The notes under the pieces were generated by a model. The model had not been told where the DNA came from, did not search any database, and saw nothing but the letters and a program-made list of their open reading frames with translations. This document shows positions 31,531 to 44,725 of a stretch of 64,000 nt of DNA, piece after piece. The DNA is from Guyanagaster necrorhizus (Eukaryota; Basidiomycota; Agaricomycetes; Agaricales; Physalacriaceae), in the NCBI RefSeq assembly GCF_019112545.1, contig NW_025064885.1, positions 1,744,419 through 1,808,418 on the forward strand, given 5' to 3'. Numbering within the stretch: the first letter of the stretch is position 1; every line of letters starts with the position of its first letter. The position numbers and the translations under genes are program-made.

Positions 31531-32465
31531 GACTCTACAGGTCACGATGAATCGGTCCTAAAACTTTACGCGAAGAAAGCCCACTTGTACGATAAAGCAC
31601 GCTTCGAACTCTGGCACAAACGACTAGACCTACAGCTCCTCTTCGTAAGCTCAGCTATTCAGGTAGACCTCAAATGCGTCTCACATTTCCCCACAGGCTG
31701 GGATATTCTCCGCAATTATTTTGCCTTTGATCGCGGAGACCTACACTTTCCTGTCTGAGCCTGGCCCACCTGCGTATGCAATACGCATCAATGCTTTTCT
31801 TGCGATCTCTTTAGTGATCAGCGTAATGACTGCAGTATTTTCCTTGCATTGCAAGCAGTGGATGGACGGATACGACGTAAGTGGCAATGAATGCCCTCCG
31901 GCCTGAACTACTAAATAAGCTTTATAGGTTGATCTTCTTCTCCGTTCCGACTTATCTGGTGACATTCAAACTTTGGCCAAGTCTTGCAGAATACATCAAT
32001 ATGTGAGCATCTTGTACTACAAATACTGCGCCACGGAGTCTTACTTCCGCGCTCTTCCAGCGCTTTCAAGCCCTTGAGCGGTATCATTTTCCCTCCATTG
32101 TCGGTCTGGGTGCCCTTTTCATTTATGTCGCCATTGTCTGTTTTTCTATTGCTTTGGTCGACTTTTTCTGGCAATTATATCGTCCCATTGGTGTGATGCT
32201 TGCCGGCCTTTCCGGGATGATCATCTCGCTGCATATCCTCACAAGTATCCAGCCCTGTCTCTCATCGGCTTCTCCTTTCAAGTCACCATTTTCCTACCTC
32301 CTAGTAAACCTTTGGCTCGGGGCTCTCGACGGGCAGCTGGCAACGGACGGAAAATTCGAACAGTGGGAACACATTGTCGTGGAAGACCTGAAACAACATT
32401 TAGATGGTGGGATAGCTCATTGGGCGACCTCTGACGCTCTACAGCATCCCATGGGATATCCATAA
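31531..32465 (+). CDS. DUF6535-like membrane protein, probably truncated
   Basis: The family is a basidiomycete-expanded multi-span membrane protein of unknown function. The first clear exon follows an acceptor (CTCTACAG at about 31530): VLKLYAKKAHLYDKARFELWHKRLDLQLLF, then AGIFSAIILPLIAETYTFLSEPG, a membrane span (FLAISLVISVMTAVFSLHCKQWMDGYD), then RFQALERYHFPSIVGLGALFIYVAIVCFSIALVDFFWQLY and a further span. It stops at 32463-32465 with no long C-terminal half. Another frame stays open downstream (SIPWDIHKCILRKTENVAVGSG), so a frameshift near 32430 is likely. No in-phase start exon was found. Probably a decaying family member. Confidence 0.6.
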
Positions 32466-32929
32466 ATGCATTCTTCGGAAAACGGAAAATGTTGCGGTTG
32501 GTAGTGGTAGACTCGGAAGTGATCAAGTGGTTCCGAGCCGAAATTCACGACTATTGGTAAAAGGATCATTTTTGACATTCAAGTTGATTCATTTATAGTA
32601 GAGCACAGCAGGTAGACACTAGACAGCGGAACGATATTCATCTGTGATGAATGTCTTGTATACGTTATATATGTGCTGATAACAATATGGATCTGTTCTA
32701 TAAAAGTCGACGATTAAATACAAACTTACGGTGGGCCTCTAGCAATGGAATTAATCCGCAACGTGGTGGTATAGAATAATCGAAAGCAAAGCAAAGCAAT
32801 AAATCAATCCTTAAGCGAATGTCAATCGTCCCAGTTTAACACGAGTGCACCGATATCCGGTATTGTGAAGGTGCTGGGCTCACCCTGACTGGAGTCAGGC
32901 GACTATCAGAATACTCGGTCAGCTGTCAT
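32466..32929. other. Intergenic, with possible DUF6535 remnant at its left end
   Basis: The first 100 bp may be frameshifted continuation of the DUF6535-like gene. The rest is AT-rich and lacks open frames of note; it should include the 3' ends of both converging genes. Confidence 0.4.
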
Positions 32930-33536
32930 TCATAGACAGTCAGAAACACAGACCTCCGGTCCTATCATCGTCTCACTTCCAACCGGGACCCCCGCCCCTG
33001 AGGTGTCCGAGGCAAGTCGGCCCTTCCTCCCTCTACTCGTCGTAGCAGTAGCTCCGTAGTCCTTGACAAGCCGCGCGTTAAGAATCGGAGTTCGCCTATA
33101 CTCGTTCGTCCTTTCACTTGAAGAGGTGCGGCGATCAGAAGGAGACGATGTCCGTGAGCCACTATGGCTCAGGCTGTGAGAGTAATTCCGTGATGAAAAC
33201 ATCGTCAGAGCCGATATCCTGTAGTGAGAGTTGGAACGCGACAACGAGGATTGTGGCAAAGGTTGATTGTGAAGGTTGAAAGGTATTTGAGAGTTTACGT
33301 TTACCATTTTACTATACAGTCATAAGGACAACGGTTTCGCAAGGAAATCAGTGACTCACCCCTCTTTTGAACGTACAATGGTCCCAAGCCTATCCTGCAA
33401 CTTTTGGTGATCAATAACGATGACGTTAGGAATTATCGGCCTGCAGAGCACTGTCAATGAAGGACAAAGGAGGACGTTCAGATTTGTGCTTACGATAAGG
33501 GGTCGGTAGACGGAAGAATGAGACGAGCTTCTTCAT
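32930..33536 (-). CDS. Small serine-rich protein of unknown function
   Basis: Three exons are proposed. The first, from ATG 33536 (MKKLVSFFRLPTPY), ends at a GTAAGC donor. The second (RPIIPNVIVIDHQKLQDRLGTIVRSKEG) starts after the acceptor TTCATTGACAG and ends at GTGAGTCAC. The third begins just before MVNVNSQIPFNLHNQPL at 33307 and encodes a Ser/Arg/Thr-rich tail to 32930. The phases agree across both joins. No family recognised. The tail (SRTSSPSDRRTSSSERTNEYRR) looks disordered and could be phosphorylated. A longer start upstream (33752) would add a hydrophobic stretch and is less convincing. Confidence 0.5.
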
Positions 33537-33903
33537 CGTTGGGTACAATCTGGGTACCAAATTTCGACAATGAGATTGACTGTAGTCACGGTAAACATAC
33601 ATAATCTTTCGAGTGTTTTCGTCGACAACAAAAGAATATTGAACTGAAGAATGTGGCCATCGCGTGAGCAGACGACCGTAAAGTAGTAAAGACAAAAAGC
33701 GAAAGAGGGAAAATTGCTGTGACGTGACATGAAATCTTTCTCTTGCTCGCATTGCCTGTTATAGCATTCACCGCTTTCTAATTTGCAATAGCTCGATTTA
33801 CAAACTCCTAAATTTCCAATGACGATAAGAGTCCAAGATATAGTATCGCGATGTTATCAGGATTGCGTATTACAGATGCAGAACACTCGTGTTAGACATA
33901 AAG
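33537..33903. other. Intergenic between two minus-strand genes
   Basis: 5' of the serine-rich gene and 3' of the FAD oxidase. Nothing else recognisable. Confidence 0.4.
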
Positions 33904-35779
33904 TCACTCGATGCCTATAGGAAACACAAATACACCTGTAGGATCATACTGAGCTTTCATAGCCTTAAGTCTCGGATAGTGAGATTTGTAGTAGAGGTAT
34001 TGCCCTGCGCTCTAGAACATTAGGAGTAGTAAATCATATGGGTCCAATGCACGCACAATCTCTGAGACGGTCATCAGGGTAATTGACATATGCTCCGTAG
34101 TCCCACCCAGTATGCATAGCCGCCGTGATATTGCTGACAAGATCTAGAAGTTCGTCAGGGGTTACCATATGAACAGTTGTATATTACGAGATGCTTACAG
34201 TCTAAGAAAGTGAAACCATCATCAGGGAATGGCGGCGCATTGTTATAGGTCGCCGTATATACTTGTATTGTAAACAGTGCACTCCTGGTCGCAAATGATG
34301 TTGAGTCAACAGGAACCGCATTGATAGCGGAATTTCCGCCCCCATATAATTCGGCTTGCACGAACCAGTTCTGATGACACATCAAAGAATATACTTAGTA
34401 CAACTAGAGTAAAAGTTACCGTATCGGAAGCATACCCATCGTATGCAAGAGACTTCATGAATGCTTCGGATGCTTCATATGTTATCGGGTCATCTTGTGG
34501 AGTCATCAACGATTTGGCATAGAATGTGTTGGTTCCATCAGGACCTGCGGTATGTGTGTCAAGGACACCCCCACCCAGGTCCTGCAGTGCACTGATCCAC
34601 GTTCCATTTCCGGTGTATCTTACATTAGTCGGAGACGGCATAACTGCTAAGAATGGCACCAGCGTGTTGTTCAGCGCAGTTTCAGATTCGCCAAAGAATC
34701 CGCCTGTGATCGCAAAGGTAACATTGCCCGCCTCACCACCGCTTGTAAGAACGACTTCTGCTCCAAATTCGGCTGGGATGTCCGTCATAGCAAATGCTTG
34801 AAATTTGATGAAGGAGGTTGCGGCACTTTCATATTTCATCTGCCAATTATAGCTAAAGATGACCGCATACGAAGGTATCGGTGACGTCGCCATTTCCATA
34901 GAGGTGATGATACCAAATGAGCTCGCGGCACCTCTCAAAGCCTTGAATCTGTACCATCAGCGGAGCGGCATGACATACGCAAGCCATTTACACACCCAGA
35001 AAAGATCTGGATTGGCATCGTTTGATGCGGAAGTAATAGTTCCGTCAGCTAAAACGACCGTCATCGACACAATTCTGTCCAATATCAGACCCCACATTCG
35101 AGACGGAAATCCAAAGCCACCGCCAGCTACCAAAACACGTCAATTGTCTGTCAATTCTTCATCTGCTGATGGAAACGGACCAGCATGTCCACCAATTCCA
35201 ACGTAAGGGCAGCTTCCATGAGGAAGACCTCTTCCTACATCATTTAAAGCGAGGGCTACGTCTCCCAGTCTCGCACCTGATTCGATCGTCGCGATTCCAG
35301 AAGACGCATCATATTTCAAGGCTGTCATATTGCTTAAATCGATGACGAGAGTGCCGTTCTCGCCTCCAAGTCCGTTGGCGATATAACTATGCTGCCAAAG
35401 CGGCCACAAGTCAGGCTGTCAGCCGAAACTATGATTCCAACAAAAATCACCCCGCCAGCCCTGGCAACAACTCGTAGTTTTTCAGAGTATCCAAGGTGAA
35501 CTATAGTTGAAACCTCGCGAACCGTCGAGGGATATACCACAGCAGCGGGAGAGAAGTCAAATCTCAGGTTGACTTTCAAAATGAGGAGTAAGAGTAAGGA
35601 CAAAGAGAGAATCACGAATATAAATGCTGACACGGTCTGCTTGCATTCTTGTATGCTGAATTCCCAGGAAAGATAGCGGTGATACCAGCATCATTCAAGC
35701 CGTGTTCCAAGGTGCTTTGACAGAAGGCCAGGGAGGTAAAAAAAGCAAGAATAAGGCCGGCAGCACATGTGCAGGCCAT
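33904..35779 (-). CDS. Secreted FAD-linked oxidase, berberine-bridge/glucooligosaccharide-oxidase type
   Basis: Start at 35779: signal peptide (MACTCAAGLILAFFTSLAFC). Then the FAD-binding PCMH domain (AAVVYPSTVREVSTIVHL, VVARAGG|HSYIANGLGGENGTL, ATIESGARLGDVA, GLPHGSCPYVGIGGHA), DGTITSASNDANPDLFWALRGA, SSFGIITSMEMAT, and the C-terminal BBE segment YKSHYPRLKAMKAQYDPTGVF, with a stop at 33904. The His of GGHSY (restored over an intron) and the Cys of SCPYVGIGGH are both present. These are the two residues that hold FAD bicovalently in this family. The substrate cannot be read from sequence; sugars or alkaloid-like alcohols are typical. About ten introns. Confidence 0.92.
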
Positions 35780-36966
35780 GAACTTGTATTAGATAGGCCG
35801 CTGTTGAAGGTAGACAGACCACCTGCTTAAATAGAGAGAGTTCATCTCATGTGGCTGGTGCAGGTGACAAGACGTTCAGAGCCAGACGACGTGGTCCGGT
35901 AGAGGCGCAGAATTCGGCAAAGCGGACCGCTGCTTACCTGTTTGAACGGTTACATTTGAGGTGGCCATATTATACAGTCTTACAGTCTTGCATTTACCTG
36001 AGCTGTATTAGCAGAGGTGGCCAATTCATACAATCTTATAGTCTTACCCAAGTAGGCGCCAGCCTTTGACAAAATCAGATATTGGAGCTGAAATCGATTG
36101 TCACACAATTTGTTGTATGGGACGGCAGCATGTCGCGACCGCAGCCCGTAAACACATTGGCATAACTACTTACCTACGTACGTATGTACAGTGAGATAAT
36201 GACGGAAGAAGGAATGTAGGGGGGGGAAGTATCCTACGATGATGCGAAAAAGATGAAAGGAAAATGGCAACAAATGAAGCTCGGGAGGGAAAGGAAAATA
36301 GTTGTTTTATGGTTTTTATGTGAAATACCATCGGTCGTGTGCGTAAAATGTCTTGCATCCAGAGACCAAAGACACCAAACCACGTATGTAACAAATGAGA
36401 AAACGTACATCGAGGAAAAGCATACGATGCGACGTGGAAGCGTGGATTAGGTAGATGTGAACGTTACAGAGAAGGGGAAGAGTAAAATATGTCATGTCAA
36501 AAGAGAAGAAGCGCAGAAAGAACAAAAAGCCGTGACAGTAATACTACACCATAAAAAAGTCTCGTGTAGTCCCCTGTAACGAGGAACGATTGCTGCCCCA
36601 TCTTTTCCAGATATCCAGTAAGATGCGGCTGATGGATGAAGGGGCCGATTGTGATGCGGAAAATATATATGCGAAGGCCGATTGTCGATGAGTGGAAAGA
36701 TGATGGATGTAGACCGCTATGAAACAGACAAGGAAGCTGGACCGTGGGGACCACAGACCCGGTTACTCATAATAATAGGTACAAGCCCATTTTGGCTGAA
36801 AAGAGAGAGTGAAAATAGTCCACCGACTGCAGTAGAGTCATCGGGGGTCAAATCGAGCGTAATGTATAAACAGTGACGAATTGCTGACAGGAAGATGCGG
36901 TCTAAGTGGGAGAATCAATCATTCTGTGGTTTGTTCCTGAAAACCGAGAAAACGAGGGCGACGTGC
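35780..36966. other. Intergenic, upstream of the oxidase and 3' of the cyclin
   Basis: No confident gene; the minus-strand frames (36754-36497 and others) are short and unlike proteins. It probably includes a long 3' UTR of the cyclin gene. An imperfect direct repeat lies at 35958-36046. Confidence 0.45.
35958..36046. repeat. Imperfect direct repeat, two 32-33-bp units
   Basis: The units at 35958-35989 and 36014-36046 share GAGGTGGCCA..TTATACA.TCTTA.AGTCTT with a few mismatches. They lie within 260 bp upstream of the oxidase start, so could be a duplicated regulatory site or chance. Confidence 0.5.
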
Positions 36967-39384
36967 TCAAGTCCTGAGCCACACAGATTGGTAACTGACA
37001 CTGTTATGAGGAGCAAACGTAGATGCGGGATGCGCCTGATCATGCATACCCCATTGTCCATCCACCACGGGAGGAGATGAACCTTCGTTTGCAGTCATAC
37101 GGATGTCACTACAGCGGTATTGGAACTGAGATTGAGAGGATGAGCGCAGATGATTATGACTATCTGTAATGTCTTGATATGGTTGCGAATGCGAACGAGA
37201 ATGCGATATTGGAATTGGCAGAACAAGCTGCTGGTGGCTATAAACAGGAACGGCGGTAGGGCGAAGAGTTGCCATGTCATAGGCGTAGGCCAGAGGCATC
37301 GGAGGGGGCTGTACATAGGCACCGCCCATAGGCCAATGATGTCCCTGGTATCCCACTTCGTGGCACTGGGGGTACGCGGGTATCAAATGATAGGGAACGG
37401 CATTCAACCGAGGCGGTTGCACTGCGATATACTGCGCACCACCGCGGTTCCTGTCCCTCAAGATGGGCTCGTCTGCCGCAGGACTCCATTTGGCAGGAGG
37501 AGGCAGTCCTTTGACAGATTGAACATTACGCCTATCCCAGCCGGATGAAACGTGAGAATCATTCTCCCTGGAGCCAGTGCTATAGGTAGAACTAGCTCCG
37601 CTGATTCGTCGTTTGGGTATATATTCCTCACGGAGAGGACCACCTTCATCGATGTCGAACTCGGCGAGCTCGACTGCCATGGCATGCTCCCTCTCTAGTT
37701 TTTCTCTCCGACGTTCCTCCAGTCCCATGAATACAGGCTGAGGATGGGAGGGATCGAAGTTGCAGACAGCCGGTGCCTGGATGATCCCATCGATGGCCTT
37801 GCGAATAATGGAATGTGGATTGGCCGAAGGACGGGATATGGGCTGAGGATGAGATGACGATAATGACAAATGGTACGACATCACATGCGAAAGCCATTGT
37901 GACCAATGTTCATTGGTAATCGATAAGTCGTATCCAAAGATGTCTAAGGCAAGGAACTCAAGATGATTCAGCGCATGGATGGGTACATTGGAAATTGTAT
38001 GCCTGGACAAACGAATGAATACAACGGTTCGGATGAGTAAAAGGCCAGCTTACCAAGTCTTGTTCGAAAAGGTGTGATCATCAAGCCATTTATTGGCGAG
38101 CATGCACCCCAAAACCGCAAGACGGAAGGGCGCACTAGCTTCCATCATCTCTTGATTATGCCCGTGATCTGTGCCGAGAAGAGCCGCTCTAAATCGAAGC
38201 TCTTTGACATCTTCATTGCTGATAAGAATCGTTCCGAAAGAGACCGGTAGGCGAACGATGTACCAGAGAGCTAGGAAGATAGCGGAAGGCTGCAGAAGAG
38301 TGGACAACAGCAAAGAATGAATAAGCGAAGCAAGATATTCAGGAGGTGCCCTTGAATACTGCCTCGAAAATGTAGGTCTAGTTATAAGTATGAGTAAGTG
38401 AAGACGAAATTAGGAACAGAAAACATACGGTGTTCCACGGAAAGGGAAGGCGCTCTCAGTAGTACAAGTCTTCCAGACATAATTTGCAATCCATTCGGAT
38501 AAAGGCTCGGCCAGCTTTTTGTATCCAACAGATGCTGATGGAGTTACGACCTCGGGAGCTAGGACTGGCTCTTTAGGTTCTTCAACGACGGACGGCAGCG
38601 GCTGATAATAATCATAATCGCACTTGTTGATGCCGTAGGGTATGTCGTCGGTGGAAATGGCAGGAACACCATATTCACCGTCGTAACCATCTGCTGCGAC
38701 AGCGCGGTCGACGAAGTCTGCAAATGGAGTAGCAGGCCCAATAGGACTTGAGCCGCTATTATCTTCGGGAGACGGTTCCTCGAAGATGGGTGAAAATGCG
38801 CCTCTCTCATACGAAGCCGGGGGGTCATTCATCTTGCTACGTGCAGAAGGCGAGCCGTCACCCCACTGGCTGCCAGAATGGCATTGGCTGACGGTAGAAC
38901 CCTCTGAGCTCATTTCGTCGTCGGCGTCACCGTCGGTGGAAGAAGTGTGTAGGGCTGGAGACTGAATAAAATTGAACAGGGGCGGAATGCACGCTTCAGC
39001 GTGCGCTCCTTTAATAACAGACGCGTTGGCCGCGACAGCTAACCCTTGAGAAAAATCCTGCTCTGCACAACGGCCTACAAGACGAGAGTCCTCCTCCCAA
39101 ATCCTGCGAGGCTTTGTCCTCCTCCACGATGGCAGCGAGTTGATCCACTGCTCGCGGGTGCCAAAGGAGGGAGGTGGGCCCGTGGGGGCCACGGGGAGAG
39201 AGCAAGTTAGAGTGAAAAAGGGATTGGAATGGCCGTCGTCGATGTGATACTTCTTGATAACGGGATGCGCAGGCTGCTTTGAGTGAACTGGAACTGGAAC
39301 TGGCATCTGCAGCTGAAAAGAACCAGAGATATCGACCACTACAGGCACAACAGAGTCAGCAGTGATGTCGATAACCGGATCCAC
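36967..39384 (-). CDS. Pho80/PCL-like cyclin domain protein
   Basis: The N-terminal part (39384-38410, start MDPVIDITADSVV) is long, acidic and serine-rich, and ends in AEPLSEWIANYVWKTC, the start of the cyclin box. Next exon: LQPSAIFLALWYIVRLPV...FRAALLGTDHG...APFRLAVLGCMLANKWLDDHTFSNKTW. Next: ISNVPIHALNHLEFLALDIFGYDLSI. The tail to 36967 is Pro/Tyr/His-rich and disordered. Pho80-type cyclins pair with the Pho85 kinase (phosphate, polarity and cell-cycle control in yeast); the partner here is inferred. The basidiomycete form is longer than yeast Pho80 because of the extensions on both ends. Confidence 0.85.
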
Positions 39385-40647
39385 GGTCGCTCTTCCGACT
39401 GAAGGAGCGGGAGACTCGAGAGAGCGAGGAAAAAGGAGGTCGTAAGGTGTGTCGTGAAAAGAGAAGAGAAGAAAAAAAAATCGGGGTCGAGAGCTGTCGA
39501 AGGTCGAATCGATGGCGGACGCACAGCAAAGGCGTGCCTTTTGGATGGTACGAGCTAGCTACTGGGCTGCTGGGGAAAAAACGCAAAGGTGGCGTCCTTG
39601 GCTGCTGCCGGGGAAGCCTGTGCCTGCTCTTCTTTCAGCAAGGCAAGGAGCACAGTGTACCCTCTTCAGTCTCGGCTGACGATGGTATATGGAATAGAGA
39701 GACCTGGCAACAAAATCGACGGGATGAGGTCGATGTCGCACACGGTGGAGGGTTGGTCACTTTTTAAGCTGACTGCCACGCCTTATATACCTATATATCT
39801 GCTTAGGTAATCGGTTATGACTCGGTTGCTCCGTCCGACATGTGAACGCCCCAGCACGGCAATGAGACACGAATGTAATTGAATCTAGTAATAATATAAC
39901 AGCAGCCCCTACCCTCACCGTCCAACTGCGCCGCTGCCTGCGCTTGGCCTAGGTAGTCGTAGCATCGCGATACCTCCTCCTGATATCCTATTCTGAAAAA
40001 ATTTCCTGATCGATCGCCACACCATACCCCGTGCACAAACCCGGAGCCCTATGTATCACTGGATAGTACCTTCACTGAATCGGGGGTACCAAGTACATTT
40101 ACGACATTCCATAATTTACGCAGAATATGGGTGGAACTCGGTGCAAATCTAATTCAGATCAACGGCGGGGGCACGAAAGAGCTAGCCCTCGACCTCCAAA
40201 CACGTGTTGGTACCATGAGCCACTGCGGGATCCCGACAGTTCGAGCCAATGAAACATGCCCAGAATACCAATCAAGCCACCAGATGTGAAACAATATCAG
40301 TAATAGAACCTCGGACAAGGACGGCAGAGACAGAAACGTTTCGGAGATTGGACAACAAAATCGACATGGAAGAAACATTCCTTGGTGACACATAAGAACC
40401 TACATAAAGAAGTTCTAGTATCTACTCCGAAGATACTCACATTCCAATCCATGTGAGTATCAGATTCGAACATCGAACAGCGAACAGCAAGATAAAACTC
40501 CCAAGATAAGCGTCAATTGCCATTGGACGGAGGTCGGCCCGATTTGGATCATGACGTATATAGTTGATTGGCTACAAGCTTCGTTCCAAGCAATCCATTC
40601 CTTTTGCAATATTACTCTGCTCATCCAAGTTCATCAGACGCGTCAAA
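39385..40647. promoter_or_regulatory. Shared upstream region, cyclin (minus) and FAR11 (plus)
   Basis: A 1.26-kb divergent region. It has TATATACCTATATATCTG near 39784, pyrimidine-rich stretches near 39440-39480 next to the cyclin start, and ACTCACATTCCAATCCATGTGAG near 40435, which forms an interrupted inverted repeat. No coding frame is convincing. Confidence 0.45.
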
Positions 40648-43600
40648 ATGTCGTTTATTGGGCCGAATCCAGAAGGAAATGTGATGAATAATGCGAATCA
40701 GGATTCCATTACTCTTGGGCAGCTGAGAACGATGGTCAACTCTATACCTAAACCGAAAGTACGTCTTCCTTCCCGGCTGCGTCAATGAGAGACTAAGGGA
40801 TGATCTAGCAATGGTGGTACGACTACAACTACGACGATGAAGACACAGTCATGAATGAGATTGATGAGCTATATTCATATGTCGAGATGCCCCAGGTGGC
40901 GGAGAATTTGAGGGCATGGCACGGATCTTTCGATGGAGGTGGGTGAACCGCATCGTTCAAGATATTCACACGTAACCTATCCCAAGACTGGACCAAGACC
41001 CCACTTCCTCAGCGCAAAGCTCACGTCGAACTCCTCCTTGAAGGACTTGAACACCGAGATGCTGTGATTCGCTTTACAAACGCGCGCCGGCTTTTCTATA
41101 TTGTCCAAGGTTCGGCTTTTTCTCGATGACAGTCGACTCAACATGATCGTTTTGTAGGATCATTTGCAGAGACGGGATCACCAGAACACCAACTCCATTG
41201 GATCTTTGAGAACTGCAAGATTGTCCGAGCAGCGAACGGTGTCAGCACGATCGTGGAAGCCATGAAGATTGCAAGTTCAAAACATGATTTGCTATGGCAA
41301 GCAACCGGAATCCTGCTATTATCAATGGTCACTGATACTTCTTTTGCTTATCCTTAAATAGCAGTCTCTCTGACACTGACATCGCACATTTGCGTGTTAC
41401 ACCTGAAGAGAAGTCTAATCTCCTCGAAGAGGTGTTGACAGAGCTTTCCGTCTATGTTGGAATGTTGTACCATTTGATCGAAATATTCAAGGGATACGAC
41501 GAGTTCGCAGACGAGTTAAGTGCGTGGGTCGTTCTTCAGCATTTCCTCTCCGTACTAATACATTATCCAAGTGAGTCTAGATCCGCCCCTCCCCGTCTAC
41601 GTGTTTAGTGTCGTTTCTGGTCTACGCGATAAAAGTGCTAAAGGATATCCTGTGAAGAAGGTAAAAACGTTTTCTATTCGAAACCACTTCGCTCTCAAAC
41701 ATTCCTCAGCTCTTATTACTTCTTTGGAAGACTTTATTAGCTTGCTTTGGTGGATATCGTGACTATGCTAGAGTCAAGAAACTCGCGAGAGAACTGGGAG
41801 GACTATCGAATAGTCCAGAGGTGCTTGAAGGTAGTGTGCTTTTGCTTTTCTATTCAATGCCATCTGACACGAGTCAAGGCGCCACACTCATTAAGTCTTC
41901 ACCATTCGACATTGAGGCATTCCGTCAAGAAACTTTTGTTAAGTATCCCACCTTCGCTCCTCCTCCTCCGCCTCCGGCTGTAGAGTCCCCCATCCCTAAA
42001 TTAGCCAGTTCGAACTTTACATCCAAACTGGCTCAGGCATTCTCTCCCATTCCTGTGCGCCATCACTACCATAACGATGAGTCCGAGAACCAACCCGGTC
42101 TTCCTCCGCACAATAACATGATGTTCCACCATCAGCACAATAATGGTTATCGACCTATCCCTCAACCAGCGACACCAGCTCCCTCACCACCATCCGTCGT
42201 CGGTCCAAAGCCAAAGAAACAGCAGTACCAAACAGACCAGAACCGACCGTTCTTGTTTCCCTTTTCGAGAAGCCAGGGTAAAGATGCTAGGCTCGTGCCC
42301 TTCGCCATCGATGAAGCCGACAAACTGTACTCTAGGCATATGTACGTTAGTTTGTCATTGACTCAAATGTGGCGAACAAGGGAGGACTGTATGACGTTTG
42401 AGAGTGGGTTGGACCATATGCCGGGATCTGAGGGCAAATTTGAGCCGTCTACTTTTTCAGCAAAAGTGCGTCTTTTCTCCAGTTCGGTTCAGGGGAACTT
42501 AAGCCTGGTATAGGAGTCAGAATCGGCTGAGCCATTGCCTGATGTCGCCCTCCTAGATGCCAAAATCGCTGAGGCGACCGGGGCCCTGGAACGAGTAGAA
42601 ACCGCCGTGGAGGAGAGAAAGGTGAAAGAACGACGGGAAGATTTGATGCGCTTGAAACGCGTGGAACAGATCTATGTAAGCTTAAGCTTGAACATTTGAG
42701 CGTTAATTGACGTATGCCTTAAGAGTGCTGGTCTGCCCGTGCTGTCCGGCTGGGTTCTGGTCTGTCTCAAACTACTGTTAGCCACCGTCACAGCGGGCAC
42801 GAATATGCCACTTCCACAAGCAGCTACGATGTTCCCTGGCGTTGCTTCGCGTAAGTTATTCCCTCTAGTGGTGCTCCATTGACTGACAGACACATAGCAC
42901 AGGAGCCCCCCATACCACCCCCTACACCGACCCTGGATGAGCTTGATGTTACTCGACACCGAGAGATTACTTCCAAGGCCGTATCGGCAATCCTACTTAT
43001 GGTTTTGAAATGGTTCAAGGTGTCGCGTAAGTAGACATGGATTTTCGTTTTGACTGCATCATGATGATCTCCTACTTTAGACGTGATGAAATTCCATCAC
43101 TTGGGGCAGCTGCTACTGGACACAAATTGCTTATTGCTGCTTCTGAAAATGTTCGGGTTGCAAGAAGTCTCTACGTCCCTTGTAGCGCGTAATGATTCCC
43201 CTGAAAACAAGTTAGTTGTGACTCTGCCTATTTTATTGACATTGGTATTAAGAACGTCCTCCAGCTTCTTCCGATATTGTTACCTCCATTTCTCCAAGAA
43301 CCCCCAACCAATGCGGCCGGAAGACTCCATGCTAAAACCACCAAGGCAGACAATTACCAAGACCCGTACACTGCCCAACGGAGATATTCTGGAGGAAGAG
43401 GTCGAGATGGTTACTGATTTCTCGTGGAGGAACTTCTTTTCAACCATCAATTTTGCGAAGATCATGCAGAAGCTATCGAAACACCGATCACATAGAATAT
43501 GGATGTTAATACAATACAAAAGCTCAGTGAGTGATCCAGAATACAGGCCAGCGATTAACTAATAATGACGGCAACTAGGCAGTATTGAAACGTATACTAA

Positions 43601-44725
43601 GGGTCCAACACCCGATGCTGCAACTACACTTGCTCAAGTTACTCAAAAGCCAAGTTCCATTCTGTGGCCGGAAGTGGAGACAAAGTGCATATTGTCATGA
43701 GCCTTCCTGATCCGCTCTCACCACTTTTCTCCAGGCAACATGAAACTCATAACGGCCATATACTTGAACTGCAGACCAGACCTTCGCGATGAATGGCTGA
43801 CGGGCTCAGAAACTGACGATGCCGCCGACGCCTCTGTAAGTTGACAGACCCATGATCATTCGAATCATCCTGACTGTTTTTTTCGTCAGGCGCAGGAGAC
43901 CGCGTTGCGGCATCTCGTCAAATTCTGTAAGTCAGGGCTCCCCGTCTTACTCTGCGCTTCCTAAGCGATATTCCCTAGACAACACCAAGCGATACGGTAC
44001 CAACGCGACCGCAAACCAATTCAACCCTTTACATCGCCGTTCAGGGAGCATGTCACATCACATAGAAGGTCTCCATCCCGGCCCGGAGCTTTCTGGGATC
44101 ATCCGCCCCAATGGAACACCTAACATCGCGGATGCGGATGTTTTCCCTCCGGCTCGTTCTCAAGCACCGGACCCGTCAATATTTCTCCCTTACACGGCCG
44201 AAGATATTAACTTTGAGGATGAGTACGAAGAATATATATCCGACCTCGGGTGGTCCGATGAGCAGGGCGGTCCGTTCGAGGGAACCTCCGCCTGGCATCG
44301 GTTCCCGGTGGATTTTGCTGCTGACATTGCCGATGGGATAAGCGAAAGTGAGAGTATTGTCTCTATCGGTGATCTGGGTGATGACGCGCGGTTGAACCGG
44401 GATGAACCGCAGGGCCATGATGAGAATAGGAATGACTGGGAGGTTCGTGTTCTCTAGTTCTATTTGATTTTTTCTCATTTATCTTTCTTTCTAGCATATG
44501 AGTCCCAAGACGATGGCCGCTCTGCCCAAATCTCCAGCCGGCGGACGACGTTCGAGCTCAGGAAGCGGTCTACGTCCTGTCATACCTTTTGGCTTGGACA
44601 GTGATAGCCCTATTGATCTAGAAGATGAAGACGAAGATCTTCCGGAAGTAGGACACGCTCCGCGGGAGGATTCTGCATTTGCCTCGGGAGCAGGTGTAGA
44701 CGAGGTGGAGTATGTTTACGGGTAA
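40648..44725 (+). CDS. FAR11: STRIPAK subunit Far11/STRIP (N1221 + DUF3402)
   Basis: Part of the striatin-interacting phosphatase and kinase complex, which controls hyphal fusion, sexual development and septation in fungi. Exons give MSFIGPNPEGN, the N1221 domain (WWYDYNYDDEDTVMNEIDELYSYVEMPQVAENLRAW, HVELLLEGLEHRD, FAETGSPEHQLHWIFENCKIVRAANG, LYHLIEIFKGYDEFADEL, DPPLPVYVFSVVSGLRDKSAKGYPVKK), a Pro-rich linker, then DUF3402 (ITSKAVSAILLMVLKWFKVSHVMKFHHLGQLLLDTNCLLL, FFRYCYLHFSKNPQ, TDFSWRNFFSTINFAKIMQKLSKHRSHRIW, NCRPDLRDEWLTGSE). The C-terminus is acidic, ending DEVEYVYG and a stop at 44723. The last TAA could also be read as a donor (GGTAAGTG), adding one residue. Roughly 1,000 residues after splicing. 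Confidence 0.92.
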
